Counted from the stretch's first letter, positions 8,189 through 18,520 are shown. The stretch is 64,000 nucleotides of DNA from Aliarcobacter cryaerophilus ATCC 43158 (GCF_003660105.1 NZ_CP032823.1:1860001-1924000), one strand, 5' to 3'. Program-made: numbers and translations. The notes: generated from the letters alone by a model not told the origin.

Positions 8189-9310
8189 TTGAAAGATATT
8201 ACTTTAGTTGTCTTATGTGCTGGAAATTCTACAAGATTTGATAATTTATGTAAAAAACAGTGGATTAGAGTTGATAATGAACCTCTGTGGTTAAATGTTA
8301 CAAATAGATTAACCTCTTTTTATAACTTTTCAAAAACTATTGTAGTTTCACATAAAATTGAATTAAACTACATGAAAAACTTTAGTGATGATTTTATTTT
8401 TGCCAAAGGTGGAGATACAAGACAAAATTCTATAAAAAATGCTTTGCAATTTGTTGATACTCCTTATGTTATGATAAGTGACGTAGCTCGTGCTTGTATT
8501 AGCCAAAACATTATTTCTGATTTAATCAAAAATAAAAATAAAGCATCTTGTATAGTTCCAATTTTAGATGTAAGTGATACAGTTATATTTGAAAAAAATA
8601 CTATAAAAAGAGAAGATGTAAAACTTATTCAAACTCCTCAATTATCAAATACAAATATTCTAAGAAAAGCAATTTCAAATAATATTGAGTTTACAGATGA
8701 AAGTAGTGCTATAAAAAATATAGGTGAAGATATTTTCTATGTAAAAGGTGATATTGCTAGTAAAAAACTAACTTTTGTAGAGGATATTTCACAAATTCCA
8801 TGCTTAAAAGCTCCAGCTAAAACACAATTTGTTGGAATGGGATATGATATTCATAGTTTTGAAGATACAAAAGAGATGTTTTTGGGTGGGGTAAAATTGC
8901 CATATAATTATGGATTTAAAGCTCATAGTGATGGTGATGTTTTAATTCACTCTTTAATTGATGCTCTTCTAGGTGGTATTGGTGCTGGTGATATTGGAGA
9001 GTTTTTTCCAGATACTAGTGATGAGTTCAAAGGAATTGACTCTAAAATACTCTTGAAAAAGATTCTAAACTTTGTAAATAGTGTTGGATATGAGATTGTA
9101 AACATTGATATTACAATAATTGCTCAAAAACCAAAAATAAATCCTCACAAAAATGAAATAAAAATAAGTTTATCAAAACTTCTAAATCTTCCAAAACAGT
9201 TTATAAATATAAAAGCATCAACAGCAGAAAAACTTGGAGCTATAGGAAGAGAAGAAGGAGTAGTTGTACAAGCTATCGCAAATTTAAGATATTACGATTG
9301 GACTAAATAA
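8189..9310 (+). CDS. ispDF: Bifunctional IspD/IspF isoprenoid enzyme
   Basis: A 373-residue fusion covering two steps of the MEP pathway: cytidylyl transfer to MEP (IspD) and cyclisation to MEcPP (IspF). The N-terminal half has VVLCAGNSTRF, a nucleotide-binding loop, and GGDTRQNS. The C-terminal half, from about residue 215, has GMGYDIHSFE with the Asp-x-His zinc pair, HSDGDVLIHSLIDALLG and ASTAEKLGAIGREEGV. The start is TTG at 8189 with AAAGG upstream, giving the usual fusion length. The fusion is typical of Campylobacterota. The next gene starts one base after the stop. Confidence 0.95.
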   Translation: MKDITLVVLCAGNSTRFDNLCKKQWIRVDNEPLWLNVTNRLTSFYNFSKTIVVSHKIELNYMKNFSDDFIFAKGGDTRQNSIKNALQFVDTPYVMISDVARACISQNIISDLIKNKNKASCIVPILDVSDTVIFEKNTIKREDVKLIQTPQLSNTNILRKAISNNIEFTDESSAIKNIGEDIFYVKGDIASKKLTFVEDISQIPCLKAPAKTQFVGMGYDIHSFEDTKEMFLGGVKLPYNYGFKAHSDGDVLIHSLIDALLGGIGAGDIGEFFPDTSDEFKGIDSKILLKKILNFVNSVGYEIVNIDITIIAQKPKINPHKNEIKISLSKLLNLPKQFINIKASTAEKLGAIGREEGVVVQAIANLRYYDWTK

Positions 9311-9311
9311 A

Positions 9312-10202
9312 ATGAATATATTAATAATTGAAAATGAAGTGTATCTAGCACAAAAAGTTGTTTCAAGACTTCTTGATGACGGTCATAACTGTGATTTTGT
9401 AGAGAATGTAAATATTGAAAATCTCACAAAAGAGTATGATATTGTACTTCTTTCAACATCTATTTCAAGCTCTGTTGCAAAGAGTGTTATAAAAAAATAT
9501 GCAAAAAATTCAATAATACTTCTTTTAGTATCTTATATTTCAGATGAAACAGTAACAAATCCTATCAAAGATGGTGCTAAAGATTATATTATGAAGCCAT
9601 TTTTGATGGATGAATTAGTTAGGAAAATTTACCACTACAAAGAGTGTAGAGCAATAAGAAGAGAACTTAAAGTATTAAAAGATTATTTCGACTTTACTAT
9701 GAGCGATATTGATATTAATGATGTATTAGTACCACTTTCATTCCCTTTATTAATAGAGACAAATTTTCAAAGTTATGCTGATAAACTTGTTTTTGAAATT
9801 GCAAAAAAAGTAGATTTACCAATAAAATTTATATCTTTATCTTCAGCAAATTGGCAAAAACAGATAATTAGTGAATGTGAAAGAACTATTATATACCTTA
9901 CTGATTATCATACTTTAAAAAGAAATGTAAAAGATCAAGTTCTAAAACAAATTGTAGATAAAAAATGTGTAATTTGCTCCTTAGAAAGCGATGATGAATT
10001 TACTCATAAGAAAGTAGTTTTTAATAGTAAAAATAAATCTTTAGATCATAGTCAAATTATGTCAATAAATGATTATATAAAAACTATAGTAATAAATCAT
10101 CAAAATAGATATCCTGATACTGAACTTTCAAAAAGATTGGGAATATCTAGAAAATCTCTTTGGGAAAAGAGAAAAAAACTTGAAATTGATAAAAAGAAGT
10201 AA
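9312..10202 (+). CDS. Atypical orphan response regulator (HP1021/Cj1608-like)
   Basis: N-terminal receiver-like domain (residues 1-115) and C-terminal Fis-type helix-turn-helix (LSKRLGISRKSLWEKRKKL, about 274-292). The expected phosphoacceptor Asp is Ser48 (DIVLLSTS), and the acidic pocket is altered (IIENE), while the conserved Lys in DYIMKPF remains. Phosphorylation-independent activity is therefore likely. Position between ispDF and pgpA and the Asp-to-Ser change match the HP1021/Cj1608 group, known as redox- or energy-responsive transcription regulators. No histidine kinase is adjacent. Confidence 0.85.
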   Translation: MNILIIENEVYLAQKVVSRLLDDGHNCDFVENVNIENLTKEYDIVLLSTSISSSVAKSVIKKYAKNSIILLLVSYISDETVTNPIKDGAKDYIMKPFLMDELVRKIYHYKECRAIRRELKVLKDYFDFTMSDIDINDVLVPLSFPLLIETNFQSYADKLVFEIAKKVDLPIKFISLSSANWQKQIISECERTIIYLTDYHTLKRNVKDQVLKQIVDKKCVICSLESDDEFTHKKVVFNSKNKSLDHSQIMSINDYIKTIVINHQNRYPDTELSKRLGISRKSLWEKRKKLEIDKKK

Positions 10203-10204
10203 AA

Positions 10205-10681
10205 ATGAATTTTAGAAAATTTTTCTTAACTGTTGGATTTAGTGGATTAAGTCCAAAAGCACCTGGAACTGTTGGAAGTTTTGTATCTTTAATTTTAGGA
10301 CTTGTTTTACTTGAATTTTTACATACTTCATCTTTATTTTTGCTATCTATTTTGATAACTATAATAGCAGTTAAACAAATAGACATTTATGAAAAAGAGC
10401 TTGGTAGTCATGATAGTAGTGAAATTGTAATAGATGAATTAGCTGGTATGTGGATAGCATTAGCTATTTGTGGAATAAATAGTGAAAATGTTTTTATTTT
10501 AGCTCCTATTGCGTTTATCTTTTTTAGAATTTTTGACATTTGGAAACCATCTATTATTGGAAAAATTGATAGGGATGTAAAGGGTGGTCTAGGAGTAATG
10601 GGTGATGATGTTGTTGCTGGAATTTTTGCTGGAATTTGTACAGCTGGTATTTGGCAACTAATTGAAAAGTTTATGATTTAA
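10205..10681 (+). CDS. pgpA: Phosphatidylglycerophosphatase A
   Basis: Integral membrane enzyme of 158 residues that dephosphorylates phosphatidylglycerol phosphate to phosphatidylglycerol. GLSPKAPGTVGSF near residues 15-27 and IVIDELAGMW with FFRIFDIWKPS are PgpA signatures. DRDVKGGLGVMGDDVVAGIFAG lies near the C-terminus. Several hydrophobic helices are visible. It starts 2 bases after the response regulator stop and so belongs to the ispDF transcript. Confidence 0.92.
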   Translation: MNFRKFFLTVGFSGLSPKAPGTVGSFVSLILGLVLLEFLHTSSLFLLSILITIIAVKQIDIYEKELGSHDSSEIVIDELAGMWIALAICGINSENVFILAPIAFIFFRIFDIWKPSIIGKIDRDVKGGLGVMGDDVVAGIFAGICTAGIWQLIEKFMI

Positions 10682-10711
10682 GAAATTTGACTTTATACTA
10701 TAAAACAAAGA

Positions 10712-10726
10712 GGGCTTTTATAGCCC
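10712..10726 (-). terminator. Hairpin at the prfA 3' end
   Basis: GGGCT-TTTAT-AGCCC forms a 5-bp GC-rich stem overlapping the prfA stop. On the leftward strand it is followed by a U-rich run (TCTTTGTTTT), so it probably ends the rpsT-prfA transcript. Confidence 0.5.
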
Positions 10727-11785
10727 ATTTGCTTCGATAAGTCTTGATTGATGATCAGCAATAAGAGGATCAATTACCTCATCAAACAGACCATCTTGAA
10801 GAATATAGTCAAGTCTATATAAAGTTAGATTTATTCTGTGGTCACTTAGACGATTTTGAGGAAAATTATAAGTTCTAATTCTTCCACTTCTATCTCCAGT
10901 TCCTACTTGCTCTTTTCTATTTGCACCTTCAGTTTCCATCTTTTTTTGCATCTCAATTTCAAAAAGTTTAGCTTTAAGAACTTTCATTGCTCTATCTTTA
11001 TTTTTGTGTTGAGATTTTTGATCTTGATTTGTTACAACAATACCTGAAGGAATATGCGTAATTCTAACAGCAGAATCAGTAGTATTTACAGATTGTCCAC
11101 CATTTCCACTAGCTCTCATAACATCAATTTTAAGGTCATTTTCATTTATCTCAACTTCGACGTCATCAACTTCTGGCATAACAGCAACTGTAATTGCAGA
11201 AGTGTGAACTCTACCTTGAGACTCTGTTGCTGGAACTCTTTGAACTCTATGAGTTCCACCTTCATATTTTAACTTTGAGTAAACGTGATCACCTTTTACT
11301 AGGATTACTATCTCTTTATACCCACCAGCTTCACTATCGCTTGAACTCATTATTTCAACTTTCCAGTCATTGTTTTCTGCATATCGCAAATAACCACGAA
11401 ACAAATCTCCAACAAAAAGTGCAGCTTCATCTCCGCCTGTTCCAGCTCTAAGCTCCAAATATATATTTCTATCATCATTTGGATCTTTTGGAATCATAAG
11501 AAACTTTATCTCATCTTCCAAAATAGGTTTTTTTTGCTCTAGCTCTTTTAATTCTTCTTTTGCTAAATCACCCAGCTCAGAATCATCAAGCATACTTCTA
11601 TTCTCTTCAATATTTTCAAGAACTTTTATATACTCTTTTGCTTTTCTAACAATTGGTTCTATACTTGATTGCTCTTTTGACAGTGTTGTCATTCTTTTTA
11701 TATCACTAGTTATGTCAGGAGACATCAATAGATTTGTAATCTCCTCTGATCTAGTAATAAAAGGTTGGAGTTTGTCTTTTAGCAT
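10718..11785 (-). CDS. prfA: Peptide chain release factor 1
   Basis: Class I release factor of 355 residues that reads UAA/UAG and triggers peptidyl-tRNA hydrolysis. The catalytic GGQ lies in [21 protein letters not shown], and the PAT-type recognition element for RF1 appears in [14 protein letters not shown]. The N-terminal helical domain and C-terminal [20 protein letters not shown] block are complete. It lies 3 bases downstream of rpsT on the same strand, the usual arrangement in this phylum. Confidence 0.97.
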   Translation of the reverse strand: MLKDKLQPFITRSEEITNLLMSPDITSDIKRMTTLSKEQSSIEPIVRKAKEYIKVLENIEENRSMLDDSELGDLAKEELKELEQKKPILEDEIKFLMIPKDPNDDRNIYLELRAGTGGDEAALFVGDLFRGYLRYAENNDWKVEIMSSSDSEAGGYKEIVILVKGDHVYSKLKYEGGTHRVQRVPATESQGRVHTSAITVAVMPEVDDVEVEINENDLKIDVMRASGNGGQSVNTTDSAVRITHIPSGIVVTNQDQKSQHKNKDRAMKVLKAKLFEIEMQKKMETEGANRKEQVGTGDRSGRIRTYNFPQNRLSDHRINLTLYRLDYILQDGLFDEVIDPLIADHQSRLIEANGL

Positions 11786-11788
11786 AAA

Positions 11789-12049
11789 TTATATAGCATT
11801 AACTTTTAGTTGAAGTCTGCTTACTTTTCTAGAAGCTGTACCTTTTGCTAAAATACCTTTTGAAACGCAGTGGTGGAAGTATTTATTTGCAACTTTCATA
11901 GCAACTACTGCTTTTTCTTTATCAGCACTTTCTACTGCTGCAATAACATCTTTAGTGATGTTTTTAATTCTTGTTTTGTAAAATCTATTTCTTATAGTTT
12001 TTACTAATGTCTGTCTAGCTCTCTTCTCAGAAGATTTATGATTTGCCAT
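11789..12049 (-). CDS. rpsT: 30S ribosomal protein S20
   Basis: Basic 86-residue protein with the S20 pattern: [30 protein letters not shown] at the N-terminus and [20 protein letters not shown] at the C-terminus. It binds 16S rRNA early in 30S assembly. An AAAGAGG sequence lies upstream of the ATG. prfA follows after 3 bases. The divergent glmM begins 83 bases away. Confidence 0.96.
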   Translation of the reverse strand: MANHKSSEKRARQTLVKTIRNRFYKTRIKNITKDVIAAVESADKEKAVVAMKVANKYFHHCVSKGILAKGTASRKVSRLQLKVNAI

Positions 12050-12132
12050 TTTATTTAACCTCTTTATAAATTTTTAAAGGATAGAATACTATCCAAAATA
12101 ACTTAAATAGAGTTTAATTTTAGGAAGATTTA

Positions 12133-13467
12133 ATGAAACTATTTGGAACAGACGGAGTTAGAGGAAAGGCTGGAGAGTTTTTAGATGTAATTACAGTTAT
12201 AAAATTAGCGCAAGCAGCTGGGATTTATTTTAGAAAACACTCAACAACAAATAAAATTCTTGTAGGAAAAGATACAAGAAGAAGTGGTTATATGATAGAA
12301 AATGCACTTGTAAGTGGATTAACTTCAGTTGGTTACAATGTAATTCAAATAGGACCTATGCCTACTCCTGCTATTGCATACTTAACGGAGAGCATGAGAT
12401 GTGATGCTGGTATTATGATTAGTGCTTCACATAATCCATTTGAAGATAATGGAATAAAATTTTTCGATAATCATGGTGATAAGCTAAGTGTTGAAAGTGA
12501 AAAAGAGATTGAGAAGATTTTCAACAATGATGATTTACTACAACAAAATCAAGCAGTTGAAAAAGATATTGGCTCTTCAAAAAGAATAGATGATGTGATT
12601 GGAAGATATATTGTTGTAATAAAAGGCTCTTTCCCAAAAGATTTGACTCTAAAAGGATTAAGAATTGTTCTTGATTGTGCAAATGGAGCTGCATATAAAG
12701 TCGCTCCAACCATTTTAGAAGAGCTAGGGGCTGATGTAATTACAATAAATAATAAACCAAATGGTTTTAATATTAATGATAATTGTGGAGCTATGCATCC
12801 TGAAAACGTTTCAAATTTAGTTCGTGAATATAGAGCTGATATAGGTCTTGCACTTGATGGTGATGCTGATAGGCTAGTTGTTATTGATGAAAATGGAGAT
12901 ATAGTTGATGGTGACAATCTTTTAGGAGCTTTAAGTGTATATTTAAAAGAAGAGAATCTTTTAGAAGGAAATGCTTGTGTTGCAACAGTTATGTCAAATA
13001 AAGCTTTAGAAGACTATTTAGATAAACATAAAATAAAACTTTTAAGAAGTGATGTTGGTGATAAATATGTACTTGAAGTTATGAAAAAAAATGGTGTAAA
13101 TTTTGGTGGAGAACAAAGTGGACATATAATATTTTCAGATGCTGCAAAAACAGGAGATGGTTTGGCTTCAGCTCTTCAAGTTTTAGCTTTAATAATAAAA
13201 TCAAATAAAAAAGCAAGTATTGCTTTAAATCCATTTACTTTATACCCTCAAATACTAGAAAATTTAAAAGTTAGTGAAAAAATACCATTAAAAGATATAA
13301 AAGGTTTAGATGAAATTTTAAAGCCAATTAGAGAAAAAGGTATAAGAGATTTAATAAGATACTCTGGAACTGAAAATAAAATTAGACTTTTACTTGAAGG
13401 TAAAAATAAAAAAGATGTTGAATCATCTATGAAAACTTTAGTAGATTTTTTCAAAAAAACACTCTAA
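12133..13467 (+). CDS. glmM: Phosphoglucosamine mutase
   Basis: Interconverts glucosamine-6-P and glucosamine-1-P for UDP-GlcNAc and cell-wall synthesis. The 444-residue protein has [10 protein letters not shown] at the N-terminus, the phosphoserine loop [16 protein letters not shown] near residue 97, the metal loop [12 protein letters not shown] near 241, and the sugar and phosphate loops GGEQSGH and [12 protein letters not shown]. All four family loops are intact. lspA follows after 13 bases, as in other Campylobacterota. Confidence 0.97.
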   Translation: MKLFGTDGVRGKAGEFLDVITVIKLAQAAGIYFRKHSTTNKILVGKDTRRSGYMIENALVSGLTSVGYNVIQIGPMPTPAIAYLTESMRCDAGIMISASHNPFEDNGIKFFDNHGDKLSVESEKEIEKIFNNDDLLQQNQAVEKDIGSSKRIDDVIGRYIVVIKGSFPKDLTLKGLRIVLDCANGAAYKVAPTILEELGADVITINNKPNGFNINDNCGAMHPENVSNLVREYRADIGLALDGDADRLVVIDENGDIVDGDNLLGALSVYLKEENLLEGNACVATVMSNKALEDYLDKHKIKLLRSDVGDKYVLEVMKKNGVNFGGEQSGHIIFSDAAKTGDGLASALQVLALIIKSNKKASIALNPFTLYPQILENLKVSEKIPLKDIKGLDEILKPIREKGIRDLIRYSGTENKIRLLLEGKNKKDVESSMKTLVDFFKKTL

Positions 13468-13480
13468 AATAGGAAATAAT

Positions 13481-13939
13481 TTGAAAAAAGAGTTAAAAAT
13501 TGCATTGTTTATTTTTGCAACTATTTTTATTATAGATCAAGTTGTAAAATTTGGTTTTGCAAATTTAGGATGGGGAGCTACTGGAAGTTTTATGAATTTA
13601 GAACTTGCATATAACTATGGAGTAGCATTTTCTATGCTTGAATTTTTAGCTGAATATTTAAAATATATACAGCTTTTCATAGTAATTTTGGGGACTATTT
13701 ATCTTCTTAAAAATAGAGATGTTTTTTATAAGTACCATATTCCTATTGCACTTTTATATGCTGGTGGATTATCGAATATTTTAGATAGATTTACTTATGG
13801 TGCAGTTGTTGATTATTTTGCATGGCACTATATGTTTGAGTTTGCAATATTTAATTTTGCAGATGTTATGATAGATTTAGCAGTTGTTATAATTATAGTT
13901 ATGCAAATAAAAGAGAGTAGAAAACAAAAAGTGGATTAA
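13481..13939 (+). CDS. lspA: Lipoprotein signal peptidase (signal peptidase II)
   Basis: Inner-membrane aspartic protease of 152 residues that removes signal peptides from diacylglyceryl-modified prolipoproteins. Four hydrophobic helices are visible. Catalytic Asp residues fall in GGLSNILDRFTYGAVVDYF and FNFADVMIDLAV. The start is TTG at 13481 with ATAGGAAA upstream. Substrates in this window include lipobox proteins such as the CTI and FlgO-type lipoproteins. Confidence 0.94.
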   Translation: MKKELKIALFIFATIFIIDQVVKFGFANLGWGATGSFMNLELAYNYGVAFSMLEFLAEYLKYIQLFIVILGTIYLLKNRDVFYKYHIPIALLYAGGLSNILDRFTYGAVVDYFAWHYMFEFAIFNFADVMIDLAVVIIIVMQIKESRKQKVD

Positions 13940-13949
13940 TCCACTTTTT
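13926..13949. terminator. Bidirectional terminator, lspA/argD
   Basis: A perfect palindrome, AAAAAGTGGA-TTAA-TCCACTTTTT, spans the lspA stop and ends at the argD stop. A/T runs on both sides give U-tracts for both convergent transcripts. Confidence 0.85.
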
Positions 13950-15140
13950 TTATGATTTTATCTTTGATATAGCTTTTTGAAGTCTTACAAATCCTTCATC
14001 TATTTCACTTTTAGAGATTGTTAAAGCTGGTAAAAATCTTAGAGTATTATTTCCTGACTTAAGAACCATAACTCCACACTCAAAAGCAGTTTTTATTAAG
14101 CTTGCTAAAGTATCAGCATCTTTTACTCTCAATCCTCTCATAAGTCCTAATCCAACATGAGTTATAAAAATATCTCTATTTGCTTCGAAAATATCATTTA
14201 ATTTTTTTGTAAAATATATAATAGTTTCATCCAAAGTTCCACTATCTTTTAAATTTTCCAAAATATCCAAAACTTCCAAAGCAGCAGCGGTTACCAAATA
14301 GTTACCACCAAAAGTACTTCCATGGTCACCAGCTGCCCAAATATCTTTATGCTTAGTAATAACAGCACCCATAGGAACACCTCCTCCTATACCTTTTGCC
14401 AAAGTTATAATATCTGGCTCTATTTCATATAAATTTGAAGCCAAAAACTCTCCAGTTCTATAAACTCCTGTTTGAACTTCATCAATTATTAATAAAATAT
14501 CATTTTCTTTTAAAAATTTTGCTAACTCTTCTATCTTTTCTTTGTCAAATGGAAAAACTCCACCCTCACCTTGTACAAGTTCTATCATAACAGCAACTGT
14601 TTCATCATCTATTGCATTATAAACATCATCTATTGCATTAAATGAAAATCCATCTGGGTATGGAGCAAACTTACTTTGATGAAAAGAGCTTTGACCTGTT
14701 GCTTTTACGGTTGTGATTGTTCTTCCATGAAAAGAGTTTTCCAAAGTTATAATTTTATATCTTTTCTTCTCAAAATTTAACTCTCCATAAGTTCGTGCTA
14801 TTTTTATAGCTCCTTCGTTTGCTTCAGCTCCACTGTTTGAAAAAAAAGTTCTTACATCGTATCCGCTAAGCTCTTTTATTTTTTTTGCCAAAAGTGCTTG
14901 AGGTTCTATTGCATATAGATTTGAAGTATGTGTGAGATTTGAAACTTGTTCAAAAATTCTTTTTGCAACTCTTTGATTTCCATGACCTACACTTGTAACT
15001 CCAATTCCTGATGTAAAATCTATATAATCTATATTTTCATCATCATAAAGTGTTGCATTTACACCTTTTTTAAAATTTACATAATTTCTTGCATATGTAT
15101 GTAGTACATAATCTTTATCTAATTTTTCTATATCTTTCAT
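13950..15140 (-). CDS. argD: Acetylornithine aminotransferase
   Basis: PLP-dependent class III aminotransferase of 396 residues acting in arginine biosynthesis and possibly in the succinyl-diaminopimelate step. SNSGAEANEGAIKIARTYG binds the PLP phosphate, LLIIDEVQTGVYRTG holds the cofactor-binding Asp, and ITLAKGIGGGVPMGA holds the Schiff-base Lys. Length is typical. The start at 15140 has AGGAAGA upstream. It stands alone between a terminator and the cti gene. Confidence 0.9.
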   Translation of the reverse strand: MKDIEKLDKDYVLHTYARNYVNFKKGVNATLYDDENIDYIDFTSGIGVTSVGHGNQRVAKRIFEQVSNLTHTSNLYAIEPQALLAKKIKELSGYDVRTFFSNSGAEANEGAIKIARTYGELNFEKKRYKIITLENSFHGRTITTVKATGQSSFHQSKFAPYPDGFSFNAIDDVYNAIDDETVAVMIELVQGEGGVFPFDKEKIEELAKFLKENDILLIIDEVQTGVYRTGEFLASNLYEIEPDIITLAKGIGGGVPMGAVITKHKDIWAAGDHGSTFGGNYLVTAAALEVLDILENLKDSGTLDETIIYFTKKLNDIFEANRDIFITHVGLGLMRGLRVKDADTLASLIKTAFECGVMVLKSGNNTLRFLPALTISKSEIDEGFVRLQKAISKIKS

Positions 15141-15200
15141 TATTCTTCCTGATTAATTAATAATTTTTTATGAATTATAACTATAAATGGTTAAATCTTA

Positions 15201-17537
15201 CTAGTTATCATCATTTTTTGTTGCTGAATAATACCTATTTAAATCAAACAATCCATACTCCAAAGCATTTGATTTTTTAAACTCATTATCAAACCAATCA
15301 AAATGTTCCCAGAAATTTGGATTTGCCCTATTTATTGTGTAATATCTAATATGCTCTTTTAATTTTATTTTGCTTTCATAATTTTTTATAGTATTAAAGA
15401 AATCTAATATTTCATTTTGTTTTAAAACTATAAACATACTAGGATAAGAACTTACAAAACCTTCAATAAAATCTATATCATCTTTTGTTGGGTCGAGTCT
15501 TGACTCTTCATTAAACATCAAAGCGACATTATCATGCCATCTATTTATAATCATTGAATAAATAAGATTTTCACCATTATCCATAATAATTCTAATTAAA
15601 ATAGCATTTGCATCTCTATCTGTAAAATGCTTTGTAATTTTTGTACTACCAGGAGCTGCTAAAGATTTAAAACTCTCTTCAATCTCCTCTTTTGTATTAT
15701 AACTATCCCTCAAAGGAGTCGGTTTATATGCTTTTTCTAAAAAATTAATTTTATCTCTTTTTGTTTTTGTATAATCAAGTACCATATTTGTAAACTCATA
15801 TTTATAATCATTTGAATAATATTTTATTCCTGTTTCATTTTTTGAGGGAGAATAAACTGTAAGATATTTTGCTAACCAACCAATATACCAAGAGTTAAAA
15901 TAACCAATTCTACTTTTTTGGGGTAAAAACTCCAAAAAATTATTCTCTCCTTCTACTCTTAATCTATCCATATGAGTTCTTACTAATAACTGATGAGCAG
16001 TATTACCAAATACATCAAAACCTGCAACTAAAGAGTAATATACTCTTTCTAACAGAGGAAAATCTATAACCCAAAGAGTTTTTGGAACACTTCCTACTGC
16101 TCCATATTGAAGTGAGGCTGTGTCAAAATGCCTATAAACAGTCAATACAGAATCATTATGATATGGATTCTTACTTTTTCTAATATGCTCTAGCTTCATT
16201 CCATCTGGATAATATTTTTTATAAATATTTGCTCTATCTTCTTGATATTTTTTTGTCTCTTTTTCATGCCCTAAGTTTTTAAAAGTTTCATATAGTCCAG
16301 GATCTTCTCCTAACTGATTTGGGATTTTAAGATAATTATAGTTATCTTTTAAAAAGTTTTTATCTATTACACTAACATCATATTCTGGATCCATAAACAT
16401 TACCCAAAAGTGATCTTGAATTACATTTAATGCAACTTGTCCTTTACAAACAGGACCTTTGATAAATGTATTTATAAAAAAATATATATCATTTAGTAAA
16501 AACTCATATCTACTTTTTGCTGGAATTTGTTCAAATACTGCTAGTGCGTTTGGAGCAGAATGTTCATTATAAGATATTAAATAAGGCTCTTCTTCCCAAT
16601 TTGGTTTTATAAAAGTATCATTATAAAATTTTAATTTTTCATCATTAAACTTAACAACCATATGAGTTTTATGAACAATTGTTCCTTCAACTTTTTGCAA
16701 TCTATAATAAAACTTCTCTTTTATCTCGTCATAAGGAAGTCTAGTAGGAATAATCTTTGGTTCATATCCATATGGAGTACTAGAACGAATTATTTGAAAA
16801 AAGTTTTTACTATTATCATCAAAAGAGATGTGAGCCAAAAATAGATGCTCATAGATATATCTTGCTGTTACCTGATTTTTTATGCTTCTATTATTTAAAA
16901 AATCTTCATATTTTTTTATTTGGGATTTTTCAAAATCACTTACAGTATCTTTTAAAGTATCATCTATTGCTCCATTATCAAGCCAAGTCATCAAAATATT
17001 GTATTCATCTTTTGATAAAGCTGGAAAACCATAAGGCATTGATTTGTGTGGATTTACATCAAGATAATTTTCAAGCTCTTCTTTATTTTTTACACAAGAT
17101 AACTTATCTGTTTCAGGAGAATAATTACCTTCTAAATTTGGATTTTTATCTTTTTCAAAAAGATACTGCATCATAATAGAAGCATTTGTATCTTCCATCT
17201 TATCAGTCATAGAAAAAAAACTTTTATCTCTCCAACCTTTAGTATTCAAAGCATCAACAAAAAGTCTAGTTGGATTTACAGATTTTATTCTTGTAGCATA
17301 AACTAAATCTTTTGAGGCACCTCTATCAAGCCCTGCAAATGATCCTAAATTTAGCTGACAAGGGGAGTTATAACAAGAGTGACAAGATACACATCTATTA
17401 TCTAAAATAGGTTTTATATCTTTGGTAAAAGATATTTCTTTGTTAACTATATCAAAAGTTACAGGATCAAGGGGTTTACTTGAACATCCCCAAAATAAGA
17501 ATGAAAAAATAAATACAATAATGAGTTGAAGCTTCAT
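15201..17537 (-). CDS. cti: Fatty acid cis/trans isomerase, heme-binding lipoprotein
   Basis: A 778-residue protein of the CTI family, periplasmic c-type cytochromes that convert cis- to trans-unsaturated phospholipid acyl chains in place, stiffening membranes under solvent or heat stress. The N-terminus is a lipoprotein signal (FSFLFWGC, Cys18). A single heme-attachment motif, CVSCH, lies near residues 53-57 in a segment rich in further Cys (CYNSPCQLNLGSF). The long remainder matches CTI by family recognition (GYEPKIIPTRLPYDEI, VGSVPKTLWVIDFPLLERVYYSLVAGFDVFGN). It appears monocistronic. Confidence 0.88.
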   Translation of the reverse strand: MKLQLIIVFIFSFLFWGCSSKPLDPVTFDIVNKEISFTKDIKPILDNRCVSCHSCYNSPCQLNLGSFAGLDRGASKDLVYATRIKSVNPTRLFVDALNTKGWRDKSFFSMTDKMEDTNASIMMQYLFEKDKNPNLEGNYSPETDKLSCVKNKEELENYLDVNPHKSMPYGFPALSKDEYNILMTWLDNGAIDDTLKDTVSDFEKSQIKKYEDFLNNRSIKNQVTARYIYEHLFLAHISFDDNSKNFFQIIRSSTPYGYEPKIIPTRLPYDEIKEKFYYRLQKVEGTIVHKTHMVVKFNDEKLKFYNDTFIKPNWEEEPYLISYNEHSAPNALAVFEQIPAKSRYEFLLNDIYFFINTFIKGPVCKGQVALNVIQDHFWVMFMDPEYDVSVIDKNFLKDNYNYLKIPNQLGEDPGLYETFKNLGHEKETKKYQEDRANIYKKYYPDGMKLEHIRKSKNPYHNDSVLTVYRHFDTASLQYGAVGSVPKTLWVIDFPLLERVYYSLVAGFDVFGNTAHQLLVRTHMDRLRVEGENNFLEFLPQKSRIGYFNSWYIGWLAKYLTVYSPSKNETGIKYYSNDYKYEFTNMVLDYTKTKRDKINFLEKAYKPTPLRDSYNTKEEIEESFKSLAAPGSTKITKHFTDRDANAILIRIIMDNGENLIYSMIINRWHDNVALMFNEESRLDPTKDDIDFIEGFVSSYPSMFIVLKQNEILDFFNTIKNYESKIKLKEHIRYYTINRANPNFWEHFDWFDNEFKKSNALEYGLFDLNRYYSATKNDDN

Positions 17538-17635
17538 AAAATTTCCCTTGTTATCTTAGAATTCTTAGATTATACAAAAAGTTTATTTTTAAAGTGCTTT
17601 TTGCTAAAATTCCAAACTAAAATCAAAGGAAAAAA

Positions 17636-18520
17636 ATGAAACACCTAATTCGTACTTCCGACTTTACAAAAGAAGAAATATTTAAAATTTTTGATGATGC
17701 TAGAGAGTTTAAAGCTACTAAATTTAGCAGAATTTTAGAAGGTAAAATTATTGTTACACTATTTTTTGAAAATTCAACAAGAACGAGAAGCTCTTTTGAA
17801 ATAGCTGCAAAAAGACTAGGAGCTGAAGTTGTAAATCTTGATGTTGGTACATCTTCACAAAAAAAAGGTGAAACAATGTACGATACTGTTTCAAATATAA
17901 ATGCGATGAACCCAGATGCAATAATTATTAGACATAGTGTTCATGGACTTCCAGAAAGTTTGATAGGTTATGTTGATTGTCCTATAATAAATGCAGGTGA
18001 TGGAAGACACTCACATCCAACTCAAGCTTTATTAGACCTTTTTACAATTAATGAATATTTTGATGGAAAAACTGAAGGTAAAAAAATAGCAATTGTAGGT
18101 GATGTAAAAAATTCAAGAGTTGCAGGAAGTAATAGAAGATTACTACCTAGATTTGGAATAGACGTAAATTTAGTAGCTCCTGACTGTTTTAAATACGAAG
18201 GAGATGAATTTAAACAGTTTGATAATATTCAAGATATAGTTGATGATATGGATATTGTTATGAGTTTAAGAAGCCAACTAGAACGCCACAATATTACATA
18301 TTTTGAATCACTTCAAGAGTATGCAAAAGATTTTTGTATTACAAGTGAATTAATGGAGAGAAAAGAGTTTTTACTTCTTCATCCAGGACCAGTAAACAGA
18401 AATATTGATATAACTGATGAAGTTTTAAAACATCCAAGATGCAAAGTTTTAGAGCAAGTTACAAATGGAGTTGCAATAAGAGCTGCTATTTTGAAAAAAC
18501 TAATCCTAGAGGATAAATAA
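17636..18520 (+). CDS. pyrB: Aspartate carbamoyltransferase catalytic subunit
   Basis: Condenses carbamoyl phosphate with aspartate, the committed pyrimidine step. The 294-residue protein has the carbamoyl-phosphate loop FFENSTRTRSSFE near residue 43, KKGETMYDTV with the active-site Lys, HPTQALLDLFT, and the C-terminal LLHPGPVNR. An AAAGGAAAA site precedes the ATG. No regulatory subunit (pyrI) is adjacent. pabB begins directly after the stop in the same frame. Confidence 0.96.
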   Translation: MKHLIRTSDFTKEEIFKIFDDAREFKATKFSRILEGKIIVTLFFENSTRTRSSFEIAAKRLGAEVVNLDVGTSSQKKGETMYDTVSNINAMNPDAIIIRHSVHGLPESLIGYVDCPIINAGDGRHSHPTQALLDLFTINEYFDGKTEGKKIAIVGDVKNSRVAGSNRRLLPRFGIDVNLVAPDCFKYEGDEFKQFDNIQDIVDDMDIVMSLRSQLERHNITYFESLQEYAKDFCITSELMERKEFLLLHPGPVNRNIDITDEVLKHPRCKVLEQVTNGVAIRAAILKKLILEDK

